Below are positions 26,182-34,577 of a DNA stretch of 64,000 nt, piece by piece. This DNA is from Paracoccus sp. S1E-3 (lineage in GTDB: Bacteria; Pseudomonadota; Alphaproteobacteria; Rhodobacterales; Rhodobacteraceae), in the NCBI RefSeq assembly GCF_013868135.1, contig NZ_JACEMU010000004.1:1-64000 (forward strand), in the 5' to 3' direction. The notes below the pieces were generated by a model that had not been told where the DNA came from, ran no database searches, and was given only the letters and a program-made list of their open reading frames with translations. A program made the position numbers and the translations under genes. Numbering within the stretch: position 1 is the first letter of the stretch; every line of letters begins with the position of its first letter.

Positions 26182-27036
26182 GTGACCGACGATCCGAAGA
26201 CGCTGGTGTCGACCGAATGGCTGGCGGCGCATCTGGATGTTCCGGGGCTGCGCATCCTCGATGCCAGCTGGCACATGCCGGCGGCCGGGCGCGACGCCCT
26301 TGCCGAATATGCGGCCGCCCATATCCCCGGCGCGCGGTTCTTCGACATCGATGCCGTGGCCGACCCGGACACCGATCTGCCCCATATGCTGCCCACGCCC
26401 GAGGCTTTCGCCCTTGCTGCAGCGGCGCTCGGGATCGGCGATGGCGATCAGGTGGTGATCTATGATGACGCCGCCACCCGCAGCGCCGCCCGAGTCTGGT
26501 GGACCTTCCGGGCGATGGGGCATGACCGCGTGGCGGTGCTGGATGGCGGTCTGGCGAAATGGCGCGCCGAGGGTCGCGCCCTGACCGATGCCACCCCCGC
26601 CGTGCCGGATGGGCATCTGACGGCACATCCGCGCCCCGATCTGGTCCGCGACGCGGCTGAGGTGGCCGAGGCTTCGGCCAGCGGCAGTGCCCAGATCATC
26701 GACGCCCGCGCCGCCGACCGCTTCCGCGGCGACATGCCCGAGCCGCGCCCCGGCCTGACCAGCGGCCATATGCCCGGCGCGCGCAATCTGCCCTTCGGCC
26801 AGCTTTACAACCCCGATGGCACCATGAAAGACCCGGCCGCCCTTCGCGCCGCCTTCGACGCTGCCGGGGTCGACCTGTCGCGCCCCGCCATCACCAGCTG
26901 CGGATCGGGCATCACCGCCGCCTCGCTGTCGCTGGCGCTGGAACGGCTGGGGCATCGCAATCACGCGCTCTATGACGGCTCCTGGGCCGAATGGGGCGCG
27001 CTACCCGACGTGAAAACCGCAACCGGAGACGCATGA
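26182..27036 (+). CDS. sseA: 3-mercaptopyruvate sulfurtransferase
   Basis: 284 residues, two rhodanese domains. The catalytic loop is Cys240-GSGITA in the C-terminal domain; CGSG(I/V)(T/S)A is diagnostic for mercaptopyruvate sulfurtransferase rather than thiosulfate rhodanese. The N-terminal domain is inactive (no Cys loop). Start GTG at 26182 is preceded by AGGAGG. The stop overlaps the start of the aminotransferase gene (ATGA), a functionally sensible pairing since transamination of cysteine gives 3-mercaptopyruvate. Confidence 0.95.
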   Translation: MTDDPKTLVSTEWLAAHLDVPGLRILDASWHMPAAGRDALAEYAAAHIPGARFFDIDAVADPDTDLPHMLPTPEAFALAAAALGIGDGDQVVIYDDAATRSAARVWWTFRAMGHDRVAVLDGGLAKWRAEGRALTDATPAVPDGHLTAHPRPDLVRDAAEVAEASASGSAQIIDARAADRFRGDMPEPRPGLTSGHMPGARNLPFGQLYNPDGTMKDPAALRAAFDAAGVDLSRPAITSCGSGITAASLSLALERLGHRNHALYDGSWAEWGALPDVKTATGDA

Positions 27037-28217
27037 TGCTGGGCAATCTGAAACCCCAAGCCCCCGACAAGATCCTGTCCTTGATGGCCGAGTTCAAGGC
27101 CGATACCCGTCAGGGCAAGATCGATCTCGGCGTCGGTGTCTACAAGGATCCGAACGGGCTGACCCCGGTGATGCGTGCCGTCAAGGCGGCGGAACGGAAG
27201 ATCTGGGAAACCCAGACCACCAAGACCTATACCGCGCTGGCGGGCGAGCCAGAGTATCGCGACGCCATGGCCACGCTGGTGCTGGGCGATGTGGGCAAGG
27301 GGCGTGTGGCCTCGGTCGGCACCGTCGGCGGCACCGGTGCGATCCGTCAGGCGCTGGAACTGGTGCGCATGGCCAACCCGGATGCGGTGATCCATGTCTC
27401 GGACCCGACCTGGCCGAACCACTTGTCGATCATGAACTTCATGGGTCAGGCCTATGAAATGTATCCGTATTTCGACAGCGCCACCCGTGGCGTCGCGTTC
27501 GAGGCCATGCTGGACGGCCTCAGGCGCGCGAAGAAGGGTGACGTGGTATTGCTGCATGGCTGCTGCCATAACCCGACCGGCGCGAACCCGACCGCCGAGC
27601 AATGGGACGCCATCGCCGAGGTGCTGGAACAGACCGGGGCGATCCCGCTGATCGACCTCGCCTATCAGGGTTTTGGCGATGGTCTGGAAGAAGACGCCGC
27701 CGCCACCCGGATGATCGCGCTGCGCCTGCCCGAGGTGCTGATCGCCGCCTCGTGTTCGAAGAATTTCGGCATCTACCGTGAACGCACCGGCATCCTGATG
27801 ACGCTGACCGCCGACGACAAGGCGCGCGAGCTGTCGCAGGGCGCGATGGCCTATCTGAACCGGCAGAATTACAGCTTCCCGCCCGATCACGGGGCGCGGA
27901 TCGTTTCGACCATTCTCGGGGACGAGGGGCTGACGGCCGACTGGAAGGCCGAACTGGAGGAGGTGCGCCAGACCATGCTGGGCCTACGCACGCAACTGGC
28001 CGAGGAACTGCGCCTGCTGACAGGCACCGACCGCTTCGACTTCCTCCAGCGCCATCGCGGCATGTTCTCGCGCCTGGGCGCCACGCCCGAGCAGGTCGAG
28101 AGGATGAAGCAGGAGGCCGGGATCTATATGGTCGGGGATTCGCGCCTGAACATCGCCGGGCTGAACCGCGATTCCATCCCGGTTCTGGCCCGCGCCATCG
28201 TCGAGGCGGGCGTCTGA
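27033..28217 (+). CDS. Aromatic/aspartate amino acid aminotransferase (class I)
   Basis: 394-residue fold-type I PLP enzyme. The Schiff-base lysine is Lys243 in AASCSKNFGIYRERTG, and the phosphate and substrate residues show in HNPTGANPT, IDLAYQGFGDG and the C-terminal SRLNIAGLN. The AspC/TyrB subgroup signature VGVYKDPNGLTPVMRAVKAAE is near the N terminus. Members accept aspartate, aromatic amino acids and cysteine. ATG at 27033 overlaps the sseA stop; a second ATG is one codon later. A strong terminator follows. Confidence 0.94.
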   Translation: MMLGNLKPQAPDKILSLMAEFKADTRQGKIDLGVGVYKDPNGLTPVMRAVKAAERKIWETQTTKTYTALAGEPEYRDAMATLVLGDVGKGRVASVGTVGGTGAIRQALELVRMANPDAVIHVSDPTWPNHLSIMNFMGQAYEMYPYFDSATRGVAFEAMLDGLRRAKKGDVVLLHGCCHNPTGANPTAEQWDAIAEVLEQTGAIPLIDLAYQGFGDGLEEDAAATRMIALRLPEVLIAASCSKNFGIYRERTGILMTLTADDKARELSQGAMAYLNRQNYSFPPDHGARIVSTILGDEGLTADWKAELEEVRQTMLGLRTQLAEELRLLTGTDRFDFLQRHRGMFSRLGATPEQVERMKQEAGIYMVGDSRLNIAGLNRDSIPVLARAIVEAGV

Positions 28218-28236
28218 GAGCTTGCCGATCACCTTG

Positions 28237-28260
28237 AAAAGGGGGCCTCGGCCCCCTTTT
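28237..28260. terminator. Strong bidirectional terminator
   Basis: AAAAGGGGGCC and GGCCCCCTTTT form an 11-bp perfect repeat with a short loop, ending the aminotransferase transcript and touching the stop of the beta-lactamase remnant on the other strand. Confidence 0.88.
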
Positions 28261-28690
28261 CAATTCGGCGCGGCCAACCTGCGGCGGGCGCCATCGCGCG
28301 CGGCGAATGCCACCTCGCCTTCATGCGGCGCGTCGGCAAAGCTGGCGACGGTGACGGTTGGCGCGAGATCGGGGAAATGGTAAACTGCGACCACATTGAA
28401 CGGGCCGCCGCCCGAATGCCCGATGGCGCGTCCGGCGGGGCCGAAGCGACCGCTCATCAGGCCAAGCCCATAGCCGCATTCCGTCCATGGCCGCCCGGCG
28501 ATCGCGCCCCCAGGTGGGTGGCGGATCAGCATCTGCGCAAGCGCTTCCGGGCCTAGCAGGTGGCCGGTGAACAGACCATGCAAAAGCCCCGTCACATCGG
28601 GGGCGGCGCAGGGTGGATGAGCCGGTGGCAGAAGATGTGCGGAGGCTGCGCCATCTGTCGGCCTAGCATATCCGGGCCAGCGGCGGCCAT
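28260..28690 (-). pseudogene. C-terminal remnant of a serine beta-lactamase-family hydrolase
   Basis: An open frame of about 140 codons matches only the last third of class C beta-lactamase/esterase-like proteins. It contains HLLPPAHPPCAAPDVTGLLHGLFTG and the HSGGGPF triad that corresponds to the KTG motif. The N-terminal two thirds, with the SxxK nucleophile and YxN, are absent; upstream sequence runs directly into the lipoprotein gene. Taken alone, the frame from GTG at 28595 has no ribosome site. It is a non-functional fragment. Confidence 0.8.
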
Positions 28691-28721
28691 GGTTTCGCAG
28701 CCGTCCTGTGGTCCGGCGAGG

Positions 28722-29135
28722 TTAGTAGTAACCTGAGCAGGTCCAGACCGGGCTGTCGGGTTTCCAACGGCAGGTGTTGAAGCCGGGGCCGGTATAGCTG
28801 AATTCCAGCACGGTGACGGGTGGCGTGGCAGTCTTGGACGCGAGGCCCGGCGCGCCGTAGCTGAACGGCTGCACCCGGTTGCGGGGCAGGGTCAGTTGAT
28901 AGGAGATGTTGCTGCCATTGTCGCGCAGCCGGCGGACATTGGCGGGAAGTCCGGTAGGCAAAGCCTGTTCGATGGTCTTGGGGGCATGTCCATGGGTGGT
29001 CTGGAATGCCGACAGAGCATTCGTCACCGGCGTCAGCTGCTTGAAACTGGTCTTTGCCTGACGGCATTGCACCGGGGCACAGCAGCCACTCAGCAAAGTC
29101 AGCGCTGCAAGCGCTGTGACGATCCGCCAGCGCAT
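28722..29135 (-). CDS. Putative lipoprotein of unknown function
   Basis: 137 residues. A lipoprotein signal with lipobox LLSGC (Cys18) predicts lipidation. The mature part has scattered cysteines (CCAPVQCRQ at the start, FNTCRWKPDSPVWTCSGYY at the end) that may form disulfides, and a middle that reads TTHGHAPKTIEQALPTGLPAN, reminiscent of the globular part of type II secretion pseudopilin-like small proteins, but no family is claimed. Coding potential is supported by signal and codon use; G+C is lower than neighbours, suggesting transfer. It is the gene that abuts the beta-lactamase remnant. Confidence 0.68.
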   Translation of the reverse strand: MRWRIVTALAALTLLSGCCAPVQCRQAKTSFKQLTPVTNALSAFQTTHGHAPKTIEQALPTGLPANVRRLRDNGSNISYQLTLPRNRVQPFSYGAPGLASKTATPPVTVLEFSYTGPGFNTCRWKPDSPVWTCSGYY

Positions 29136-29147
29136 GGTGGGCGGCCC

Positions 29148-29483
29148 CTAATGCTGCGGCTTGGCAATATGGGTTTCGATATAGGCGCGCAGTTCCTCGA
29201 TCTCCTCGCTGGCCTCCTGTAGGGCGCCGCGGGCCGTTGCCAGTTCCGCGGCCGAGAAAGCCAGCCGTTCGTGCATCGCAGCCTCGCGATTCAGGCCTTC
29301 GCCGGTGACGCGTTCAAGCGCGGCCTCGGCCGCGTGCAGGTCCTCGGCCAGCCGATCCAGCACCTTCAGTTCGGCATTGCCGGGGCGGGTCAGCCGGCCG
29401 ACCAGCCAGCAGGAAAGCCAGCCCAGAAGGAAAGCTGCGAACATTATCAGCGCAATGGCGAGGATCAGATTGTCGCGGGTCAT
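29148..29483 (-). CDS. Membrane-anchored coiled-coil protein
   Basis: 111 residues. One N-terminal transmembrane helix (residues 6-29) followed by a long Ala/Glu/Leu-rich helix (ELKVLDRLAEDLHAAEAALE through SEEIEELRAYIETHI) predicted to be a coiled coil, periplasmic or cytoplasmic. Its ATG overlaps the stop of the OmpA-family gene upstream (positions 29480-29483), so the two are coupled and probably act together at the envelope. No characterised family recognised. Confidence 0.82.
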   Translation of the reverse strand: MTRDNLILAIALIMFAAFLLGWLSCWLVGRLTRPGNAELKVLDRLAEDLHAAEAALERVTGEGLNREAAMHERLAFSAAELATARGALQEASEEIEELRAYIETHIAKPQH

Positions 29484-31606
29484 TGGGCCTCCTCGGCGGG
29501 GGTGTCGGGGGCATCCGTCGCCGCGGCGGCAGCGCCTTCGTCGGGGCGACCGGGCGGACGTGGCGCGTCGGTCCCGGCATCCTCGACAACGGGTGACGGC
29601 TCGATCTGCGGGGGCGTGGCCAGAATATCAGTATCAAAGGCCGGGGCGGGCACGCCCGAGTTGTCGGGGGTGTCGGCCATATCGGGGGGCTGGGCGCGGC
29701 GCAGGGCCTCGGCCGCGGCTTCGGGCGTCGAGGTCTTGCCGACCAGTTCGGGGACCGCACCGACTGGCACCCGCACCGGATCGGGTGAAAGCAGCGTGAC
29801 CTCGATCCGGCGGTTCGCGTCGCGGCCTTCCTGGGTGTCGTTCTCGGCGATCGGGCGGGTTTCGCCGTAACCTTGCGACACCATGTTCTGCACCGCCAGC
29901 CCCGCCGCGCGCATGGCTTCAAGCACCGTCTGCGCGCGTTCGCGCGACAGGATCAGGTTCGAGTCGTCGCCGCCCTGCGCATCGGTATGACCGGCGATCT
30001 CCATCCGGTAATCGCCGCATTCGGCAAGGATGGGACGCATCTCCTCCAGCACCGGGGCGATGTCGCCGGCGATTTTGGCGCCGCCCGGCTCGAACCCGAC
30101 TTCGGATTGCAGCAGCGCCGCGTTCAGGCGGTCGACGCAGGCGGCGGCGTCGGGAAGTTCGATGGTCGGATCGCGATAGCGGTCGTAGGCCAGCGTCAGC
30201 GCGTAATCAGCGCCCGCGCCAAGCCGCATCGACAGCGCCGCGATGGCCTTTTCCGGGGCCAGCGGATCGCCGCTGACACCATTGAGGCGGATCAGATCCT
30301 GCGTCACTTCCAACCGGCCCTCATCGACCAGGCCCATCGCGTCGAGCCCCGCCATCACCCGCAGCGCCCAGCCCTCGGGCAGGGCTGGGTCGAGGCGCAG
30401 GTCGCCCCCGGTCGGGCCGAGCTGGGCGCGGGCCAGCGATTGCACGGTCTGGCGCATGGTGTCGTCGGACACGACCCCGGCGATCGAGGCCTGCCCCCCC
30501 GCGTCGATATCGGCGGTGAAGCTGGCGGGGCCTTCATCGGGCGCAGGTTCGGCGAGGCTGGCATTCAGGTTCCAGCCGCTGGGCAGTTGTGCGGCCAACT
30601 GGTCCATCTGCCGGGTCAGTTCAGGCGCCGAGAGGTCGGCGGGTCCGGTGACCTGGATGCTGCGATCGGTGATGGCGAGGGTGCCGGGGCCCAGTTCCTG
30701 CATCGCCGCCAGTGCGGCGATCACCACATGAGTCCAGCCGGCCGGCGCGCCGATCCCCAGCGCGCAATCCGGCGCCGGCGCCCCGGCCTGGGCGGCCGCG
30801 GCGAGGATGGCGTCGCGCGCCTCGGTGGTGTCGGCGGCGCAGATTTCCAGCGCGGCGCCCTCGGTCCCGCGCACGAAACGCAGCCGATAGGGCGCGATCA
30901 CCGGCAAGGGGGCGGTCACGGTGGCCTGCAGCGTGATCCCTTCGGGCAGGGCGTTGCGCAGCGCGGCGTCCAGCCGGGTCTTGTCGGCGGGGTCCTTCGC
31001 ATTGGCCTGAATGCGCACCGTGCCGGGCGTCACCGAGATGGTGCCCTGTTCCAGCATCACCGCCGCGCGAAGGGCGTAATCCAGCGCCGGCTGCCAGTCC
31101 TTGGGCGGCGGAAAGGCGGCAGTGCTGGTCAGATCGGCGACCTCGACCCCGGTGCCGGTCAGCCGCGCGGCCATGGCGTCGCGGTCGGTGCGGGCGGGCA
31201 CCAGCCCGATCAGCGACAGGCTGTCGCCCTGGCGCAGCAGTTCCAGCGAGAATTTCGGCGGCTCCAGCATGTCACGCTCGGCGACGGTCATCTGGTCCAG
31301 GATGCGACGGTCATCGACCAGCCCGCTGGCGGTGGTCAGCACCCGGAAACGGGCGACCTCGTCAGGGGCGGTGCCGCGCAGCCGCACGATCAGCCCATCG
31401 GTGCTGACCGAGGCCCAGTCCTGCCCCTCGGCCGCCAGCGCGCGGCGGATCTGGGCGGCGCTGCGGGTCTCGATCTCGGACGCGATGCGGATGGCGGCCT
31501 GCCAGCTTCCCAGCCCGGCCGCGACCAGCAGGAACAGCGTCAGGACTACCTGTCCCACACTGCGTCCCGGCCGCGTGGGCGGGTCTGGTATCGGCTGTTC
31601 GTTCAT
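29480..31606 (-). CDS. Large OmpA-family envelope protein with BON-like repeats
   Basis: 708 residues. A single membrane anchor (about residues 17-35) follows a short Pro-rich cytoplasmic N terminus. The central 450 residues contain repeated alpha/beta BON-like units. The OmpA C-like domain is around 500-605 with MEIAGHTDAQGG, NLILSRERAQTVLEAM and GYGETRPIAEN, which bind peptidoglycan. A Pro/Asp-rich tail of about 100 residues follows. Full reading frame, ATG at 31606. It is likely an inner-membrane-anchored peptidoglycan binder; role unknown. Coupled to the downstream coiled-coil gene. Confidence 0.9.
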   Translation of the reverse strand: MNEQPIPDPPTRPGRSVGQVVLTLFLLVAAGLGSWQAAIRIASEIETRSAAQIRRALAAEGQDWASVSTDGLIVRLRGTAPDEVARFRVLTTASGLVDDRRILDQMTVAERDMLEPPKFSLELLRQGDSLSLIGLVPARTDRDAMAARLTGTGVEVADLTSTAAFPPPKDWQPALDYALRAAVMLEQGTISVTPGTVRIQANAKDPADKTRLDAALRNALPEGITLQATVTAPLPVIAPYRLRFVRGTEGAALEICAADTTEARDAILAAAAQAGAPAPDCALGIGAPAGWTHVVIAALAAMQELGPGTLAITDRSIQVTGPADLSAPELTRQMDQLAAQLPSGWNLNASLAEPAPDEGPASFTADIDAGGQASIAGVVSDDTMRQTVQSLARAQLGPTGGDLRLDPALPEGWALRVMAGLDAMGLVDEGRLEVTQDLIRLNGVSGDPLAPEKAIAALSMRLGAGADYALTLAYDRYRDPTIELPDAAACVDRLNAALLQSEVGFEPGGAKIAGDIAPVLEEMRPILAECGDYRMEIAGHTDAQGGDDSNLILSRERAQTVLEAMRAAGLAVQNMVSQGYGETRPIAENDTQEGRDANRRIEVTLLSPDPVRVPVGAVPELVGKTSTPEAAAEALRRAQPPDMADTPDNSGVPAPAFDTDILATPPQIEPSPVVEDAGTDAPRPPGRPDEGAAAAATDAPDTPAEEAQ

Positions 31607-31666
31607 AGCGATGGGTTAATCTCGCCGGGCAAGGTTGTAAATCATGCCGTTACACACGAAGCCGTG

Positions 31667-32626
31667 TCAGCTGGCAAGCTGCAACAGTCCGGCAAGGGCC
31701 AGCGATACCGCCAGGATCAGCCCCGCATCCCGGTTCGACCGGAACAGCATCAGTTGGTTCTGGTCGTCATGAAGATCCAGCATATAGAGCTGCCAGACCA
31801 GATGCGCGGCAAAGCCCATCAGCCCCGCCATTGCCACCCACCAGCCGAACCCGGCGATGCCGGTGGCCGAAATCGCCAGCGCCAGCAGCGTGACCGCCAG
31901 CGCGCCGAAGACCGCCAGCCAGCGCGGCGTCTCCTCGCCGAACAGCCGGGCGGTGGATTTCACCCCGATCAGCGCATCATATTCGGCATCCTGATGGGCA
32001 TAGATGGTGTCATAGAAAACCGTCCAGGCGATGCCGCCGAACCAGGCGATGATCGGCGCCAGGTCCAGGCCGCCGTGATGCGCCGCATAGGCCAGCATCA
32101 CCCCCCAGTTGAAGGCGATGCCCAGAAAGACCTGCGGCCACCAGGTGAAGCGCTTGGCAAAGGGATAGACCAGCACCGGCAACAGGCTGAGAACCCCCAG
32201 CCAGATCGCCGCACGCCCCAGCGTCAGCAGCACCAGAAGCCCGATCGCCAGTTGCAGCACCAGCCAGACATAGGCGCCCCTGAGCGTTACCTGACCCGAG
32301 GGCAGGGGCCGGTTGCGGGTGCGGTCGACCGCGCCGTCGATCTCGCGATCGGTGATGTCGTTCCAGGTGCAGCCGGCGCCGCGCATGACCACCGCGCCAA
32401 TGGCGCAGGCGGGATAGATCCACAGGTCGAACCAGCGCGGCCCGCTGGCCATCATCGCCAGACCGATCCCCCACCAGCAGGGCAACAGCAACAGCCAGGT
32501 CCCGATCGGCCGGTCGATCCGGCTGAGCCGCAACCACGGCCGCCAATGCGCCGGCGCACGCGTGTCGACCCAATTGCCATTGACCGCATCGCGCACGGCA
32601 TCTGGTATTTGGAAGGCGGTTTTCAT
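31667..32626 (-). CDS. ubiA: 4-hydroxybenzoate octaprenyltransferase
   Basis: 319-residue polytopic prenyltransferase of ubiquinone biosynthesis. The first prenyl-diphosphate motif is GCTWNDITDREIDGAVDRT (NDxxDxxxD) and the second is YDTIYAHQDAEYDALIGVKSTA (DxxxD). Eight to nine membrane helices are visible. ATG at 32626 was chosen because the longer frame begins inside the divergent rsmE start region. The distance to the rsmE start is 11 bp. Confidence 0.95.
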   Translation of the reverse strand: MKTAFQIPDAVRDAVNGNWVDTRAPAHWRPWLRLSRIDRPIGTWLLLLPCWWGIGLAMMASGPRWFDLWIYPACAIGAVVMRGAGCTWNDITDREIDGAVDRTRNRPLPSGQVTLRGAYVWLVLQLAIGLLVLLTLGRAAIWLGVLSLLPVLVYPFAKRFTWWPQVFLGIAFNWGVMLAYAAHHGGLDLAPIIAWFGGIAWTVFYDTIYAHQDAEYDALIGVKSTARLFGEETPRWLAVFGALAVTLLALAISATGIAGFGWWVAMAGLMGFAAHLVWQLYMLDLHDDQNQLMLFRSNRDAGLILAVSLALAGLLQLAS

Positions 32627-32637
32627 AGGAATGGCCC

Positions 32638-33354
32638 ATGTCAAAAGTCAGGCTGTTCATAGATCACCCGCTCGCATCGGGGCAAGCCGTCCCCTTGAAC
32701 GCGGAACAGGCGCATTACCTGTCAGGGGTGATGCGGTTGCCGGCGGGCACGGTGATCGAGGTGTTCAACGGCCGCGACGGCGCGTGGGACGCTGAAATCA
32801 CCTCCGCTTCGAAGCGCGGCGGAGAGCTGGCCCTGCGCGCGCAGGTCGCCCCGCAGCGCGATCCGCCGGACCTGTGGCTGATCTTCGCGCCGATCAAGAA
32901 GGCGCGCACCGATTTCATCGTCGAGAAGGCGGCCGAGCTGGGCGCCGCGCGCATCCTGCCCGTGCAGACCGATTTCACCAATTCCGAGCGCATCCGTCAG
33001 GACCGCCTGCAGGCCCATGCGGTCGAGGCGGCCGAGCAATGCGGGGGCACCTTCGTGCCCGAGGTCACCGATCTGACCAGCCTGTCGAAGCTGCTGAACG
33101 GATGGGACCCGGCACGGCGCATTCTTTGGGCCGACGAATCGCGGCTCGGGCCCGCGGATGCGTTGTCGGACCTGCCGCGCGGCCCTTGGGCGGTGCTGAT
33201 TGGCCCCGAGGGGGGCTTTTCACCCGCCGAACGCCAGCGGCTTCGTGACGCTACGTTCGTCATGCCGATCAGTCTCGGCCCACGGATTTTACGCGCCGAT
33301 ACGGCGGCGGTATCGCTGCTGACGCTGTTTCAGGCCCATTTGGGCGACTGGTGA
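32638..33354 (+). CDS. rsmE: 16S rRNA (uracil-1498-N3)-methyltransferase
   Basis: 238-residue SPOUT methyltransferase that methylates U1498 of 16S rRNA. The knotted C-terminal half shows LIGPEGGFSPAE and LGPRILRADTAAVSLL, the SAM-binding motifs of RsmE, and an N-terminal PUA-like domain. The ribosome site AGGA lies eight bases before the ATG, within the 11 bp shared with ubiA. Confidence 0.95.
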   Translation: MSKVRLFIDHPLASGQAVPLNAEQAHYLSGVMRLPAGTVIEVFNGRDGAWDAEITSASKRGGELALRAQVAPQRDPPDLWLIFAPIKKARTDFIVEKAAELGAARILPVQTDFTNSERIRQDRLQAHAVEAAEQCGGTFVPEVTDLTSLSKLLNGWDPARRILWADESRLGPADALSDLPRGPWAVLIGPEGGFSPAERQRLRDATFVMPISLGPRILRADTAAVSLLTLFQAHLGDW

Positions 33355-33572
33355 TGCCGCATCGCAGCGTCAGCCGTCGCGGATATCGGGGGCAAATGCG
33401 CAGAATCGGATCAAATTCGCGTTAAAATCCGCGCCGATGCCGGCAAATCATGCCCCGGACGCATAGCGGCGTTGCGGCCTTTGGGGCTGGTTGCAGGCGC
33501 AGCATCGGCCTATTTCAGCGGCACGGAATGAACCGCGCCTGATCCGGCGCCGAACAAAGTGAGGATGTAGAC

Positions 33573-33767
33573 ATGACCACGATGACCCTGACGACCCGCG
33601 TCCCGGCTGAAACCAACGGCTTCTTCGCCCGCATCACCGAAGCCGTGCGCGGCTGGATGCTGCGCATGGAAACCCGCGCCGAGCTGGAACGCCTGAGCGA
33701 CCGCGAACTGAACGACATCGGTCTGACCCGCGCCGATATCGACGCTGTGGTGAACCACCGTGCCTGA
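33573..33767 (+). CDS. DUF1127 microprotein
   Basis: 64 residues. The C-terminal DUF1127 domain is clear (ELERLSDRELNDIGLTRADIDAVV), with the Arg-rich preceding helix. DUF1127 proteins in alphaproteobacteria influence phosphate and carbon metabolism or bind RNA; they are often stress-regulated. ATG at 33573 has AGGA eight bases upstream. A strong terminator follows, so it is monocistronic. Confidence 0.9.
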   Translation: MTTMTLTTRVPAETNGFFARITEAVRGWMLRMETRAELERLSDRELNDIGLTRADIDAVVNHRA

Positions 33768-33794
33768 AGGTTGCGCCGCGGCGCCGACCGACCG

Positions 33795-33831
33795 AACCCC
33801 GGCCAAGCAGTAATGCGGCCGGGGTTTTTTC
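33795..33831 (+). terminator. Terminator of the DUF1127 gene
   Basis: AACCCCGGCC and GGCCGGGGTT pair perfectly around a 12-nt loop, followed by six T residues. Confidence 0.9.
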
Positions 33832-33995
33832 TTGCCTGAAGGCCGGTTGACGCGCGCCCGCGGGATCCGGCTTTGCGTCGCCCCCTCTGGTGTTTGGCCC
33901 TTCTGATCCCTTAATGATCGGTGAAGACACCGGCACCCGAGGTGAAACCGCCTGAGGGTGGCCGCGTTGACGCAGAACTGCGAAAGGGTGAGACG

Positions 33996-34577
33996 ATGGC
34001 CAATCACGCGATTTTTGACCGTCCGATGGATGGACCGATCCCGAAAGGGTTCGAACAGGCGATTTTCGGCATGGGCTGCTATTGGGGTGTCGAGCGGCTG
34101 TTCTGGGAACAGCCCGGCATCTGGATGACGCAGGTGGGCTTTGCCGGCGGCACGGTCCCGAACCCGACCTATGACCAGGTCTGCGCCGGGAATACCGGCC
34201 ATGCCGAGGTGGTGCATCTGGTCTATGATCCCTCGCGCATCAGCTATGATCACCTGCTCAAGCTGTTCTGGGAGAATCACGATCCCACCCAGGGCGACCG
34301 CCAGCACAATGATATCGGCGATCAGTATCGCTCGCTCATCATGTATTACACCGACACGCAACGCGCTCAGGCCGAGGCGTCGAAGATCGATTATGACAAC
34401 CGGCTGGCGGTCGGCGGACGCGGCAAGATCACCACCCAGATCCTGCCGGTCGATCATTTCTATCCAGCGCCGGAGCCAGACCATCAGCAATATCTGCACA
34501 AGGTCCCGGACGGCTACTGCAGCATGCGCGGCACCGGCATCAAGGCGGTGATGCCCGAAGGACATGAGCTTCCCTGA
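33996..34577 (+). CDS. msrA: Peptide-methionine (S)-S-oxide reductase MsrA
   Basis: 193 residues. The catalytic Cys28 is in FGMGCYWGVERLFW, and the family motifs YDQVCAGNTGHAEVVHLVYDP, FWENHDPTQGDRQHNDIGDQYRS and the later PAPEPDHQQYL are present. It reduces S-epimer methionine sulfoxide. ATG at 33996 has AAAGGG upstream; the additional 25 codons upstream are not conserved in appearance. Its last base is shared with the prmA start. Confidence 0.96.
   Translation: MANHAIFDRPMDGPIPKGFEQAIFGMGCYWGVERLFWEQPGIWMTQVGFAGGTVPNPTYDQVCAGNTGHAEVVHLVYDPSRISYDHLLKLFWENHDPTQGDRQHNDIGDQYRSLIMYYTDTQRAQAEASKIDYDNRLAVGGRGKITTQILPVDHFYPAPEPDHQQYLHKVPDGYCSMRGTGIKAVMPEGHELP

Noticed and set aside
29873-32662. 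929-codon plus-strand frame over the OmpA-family and ubiA genes
   Set aside because: Antisense shadow, low-complexity His/Gly/Gln/Arg-rich, and without a ribosome site.
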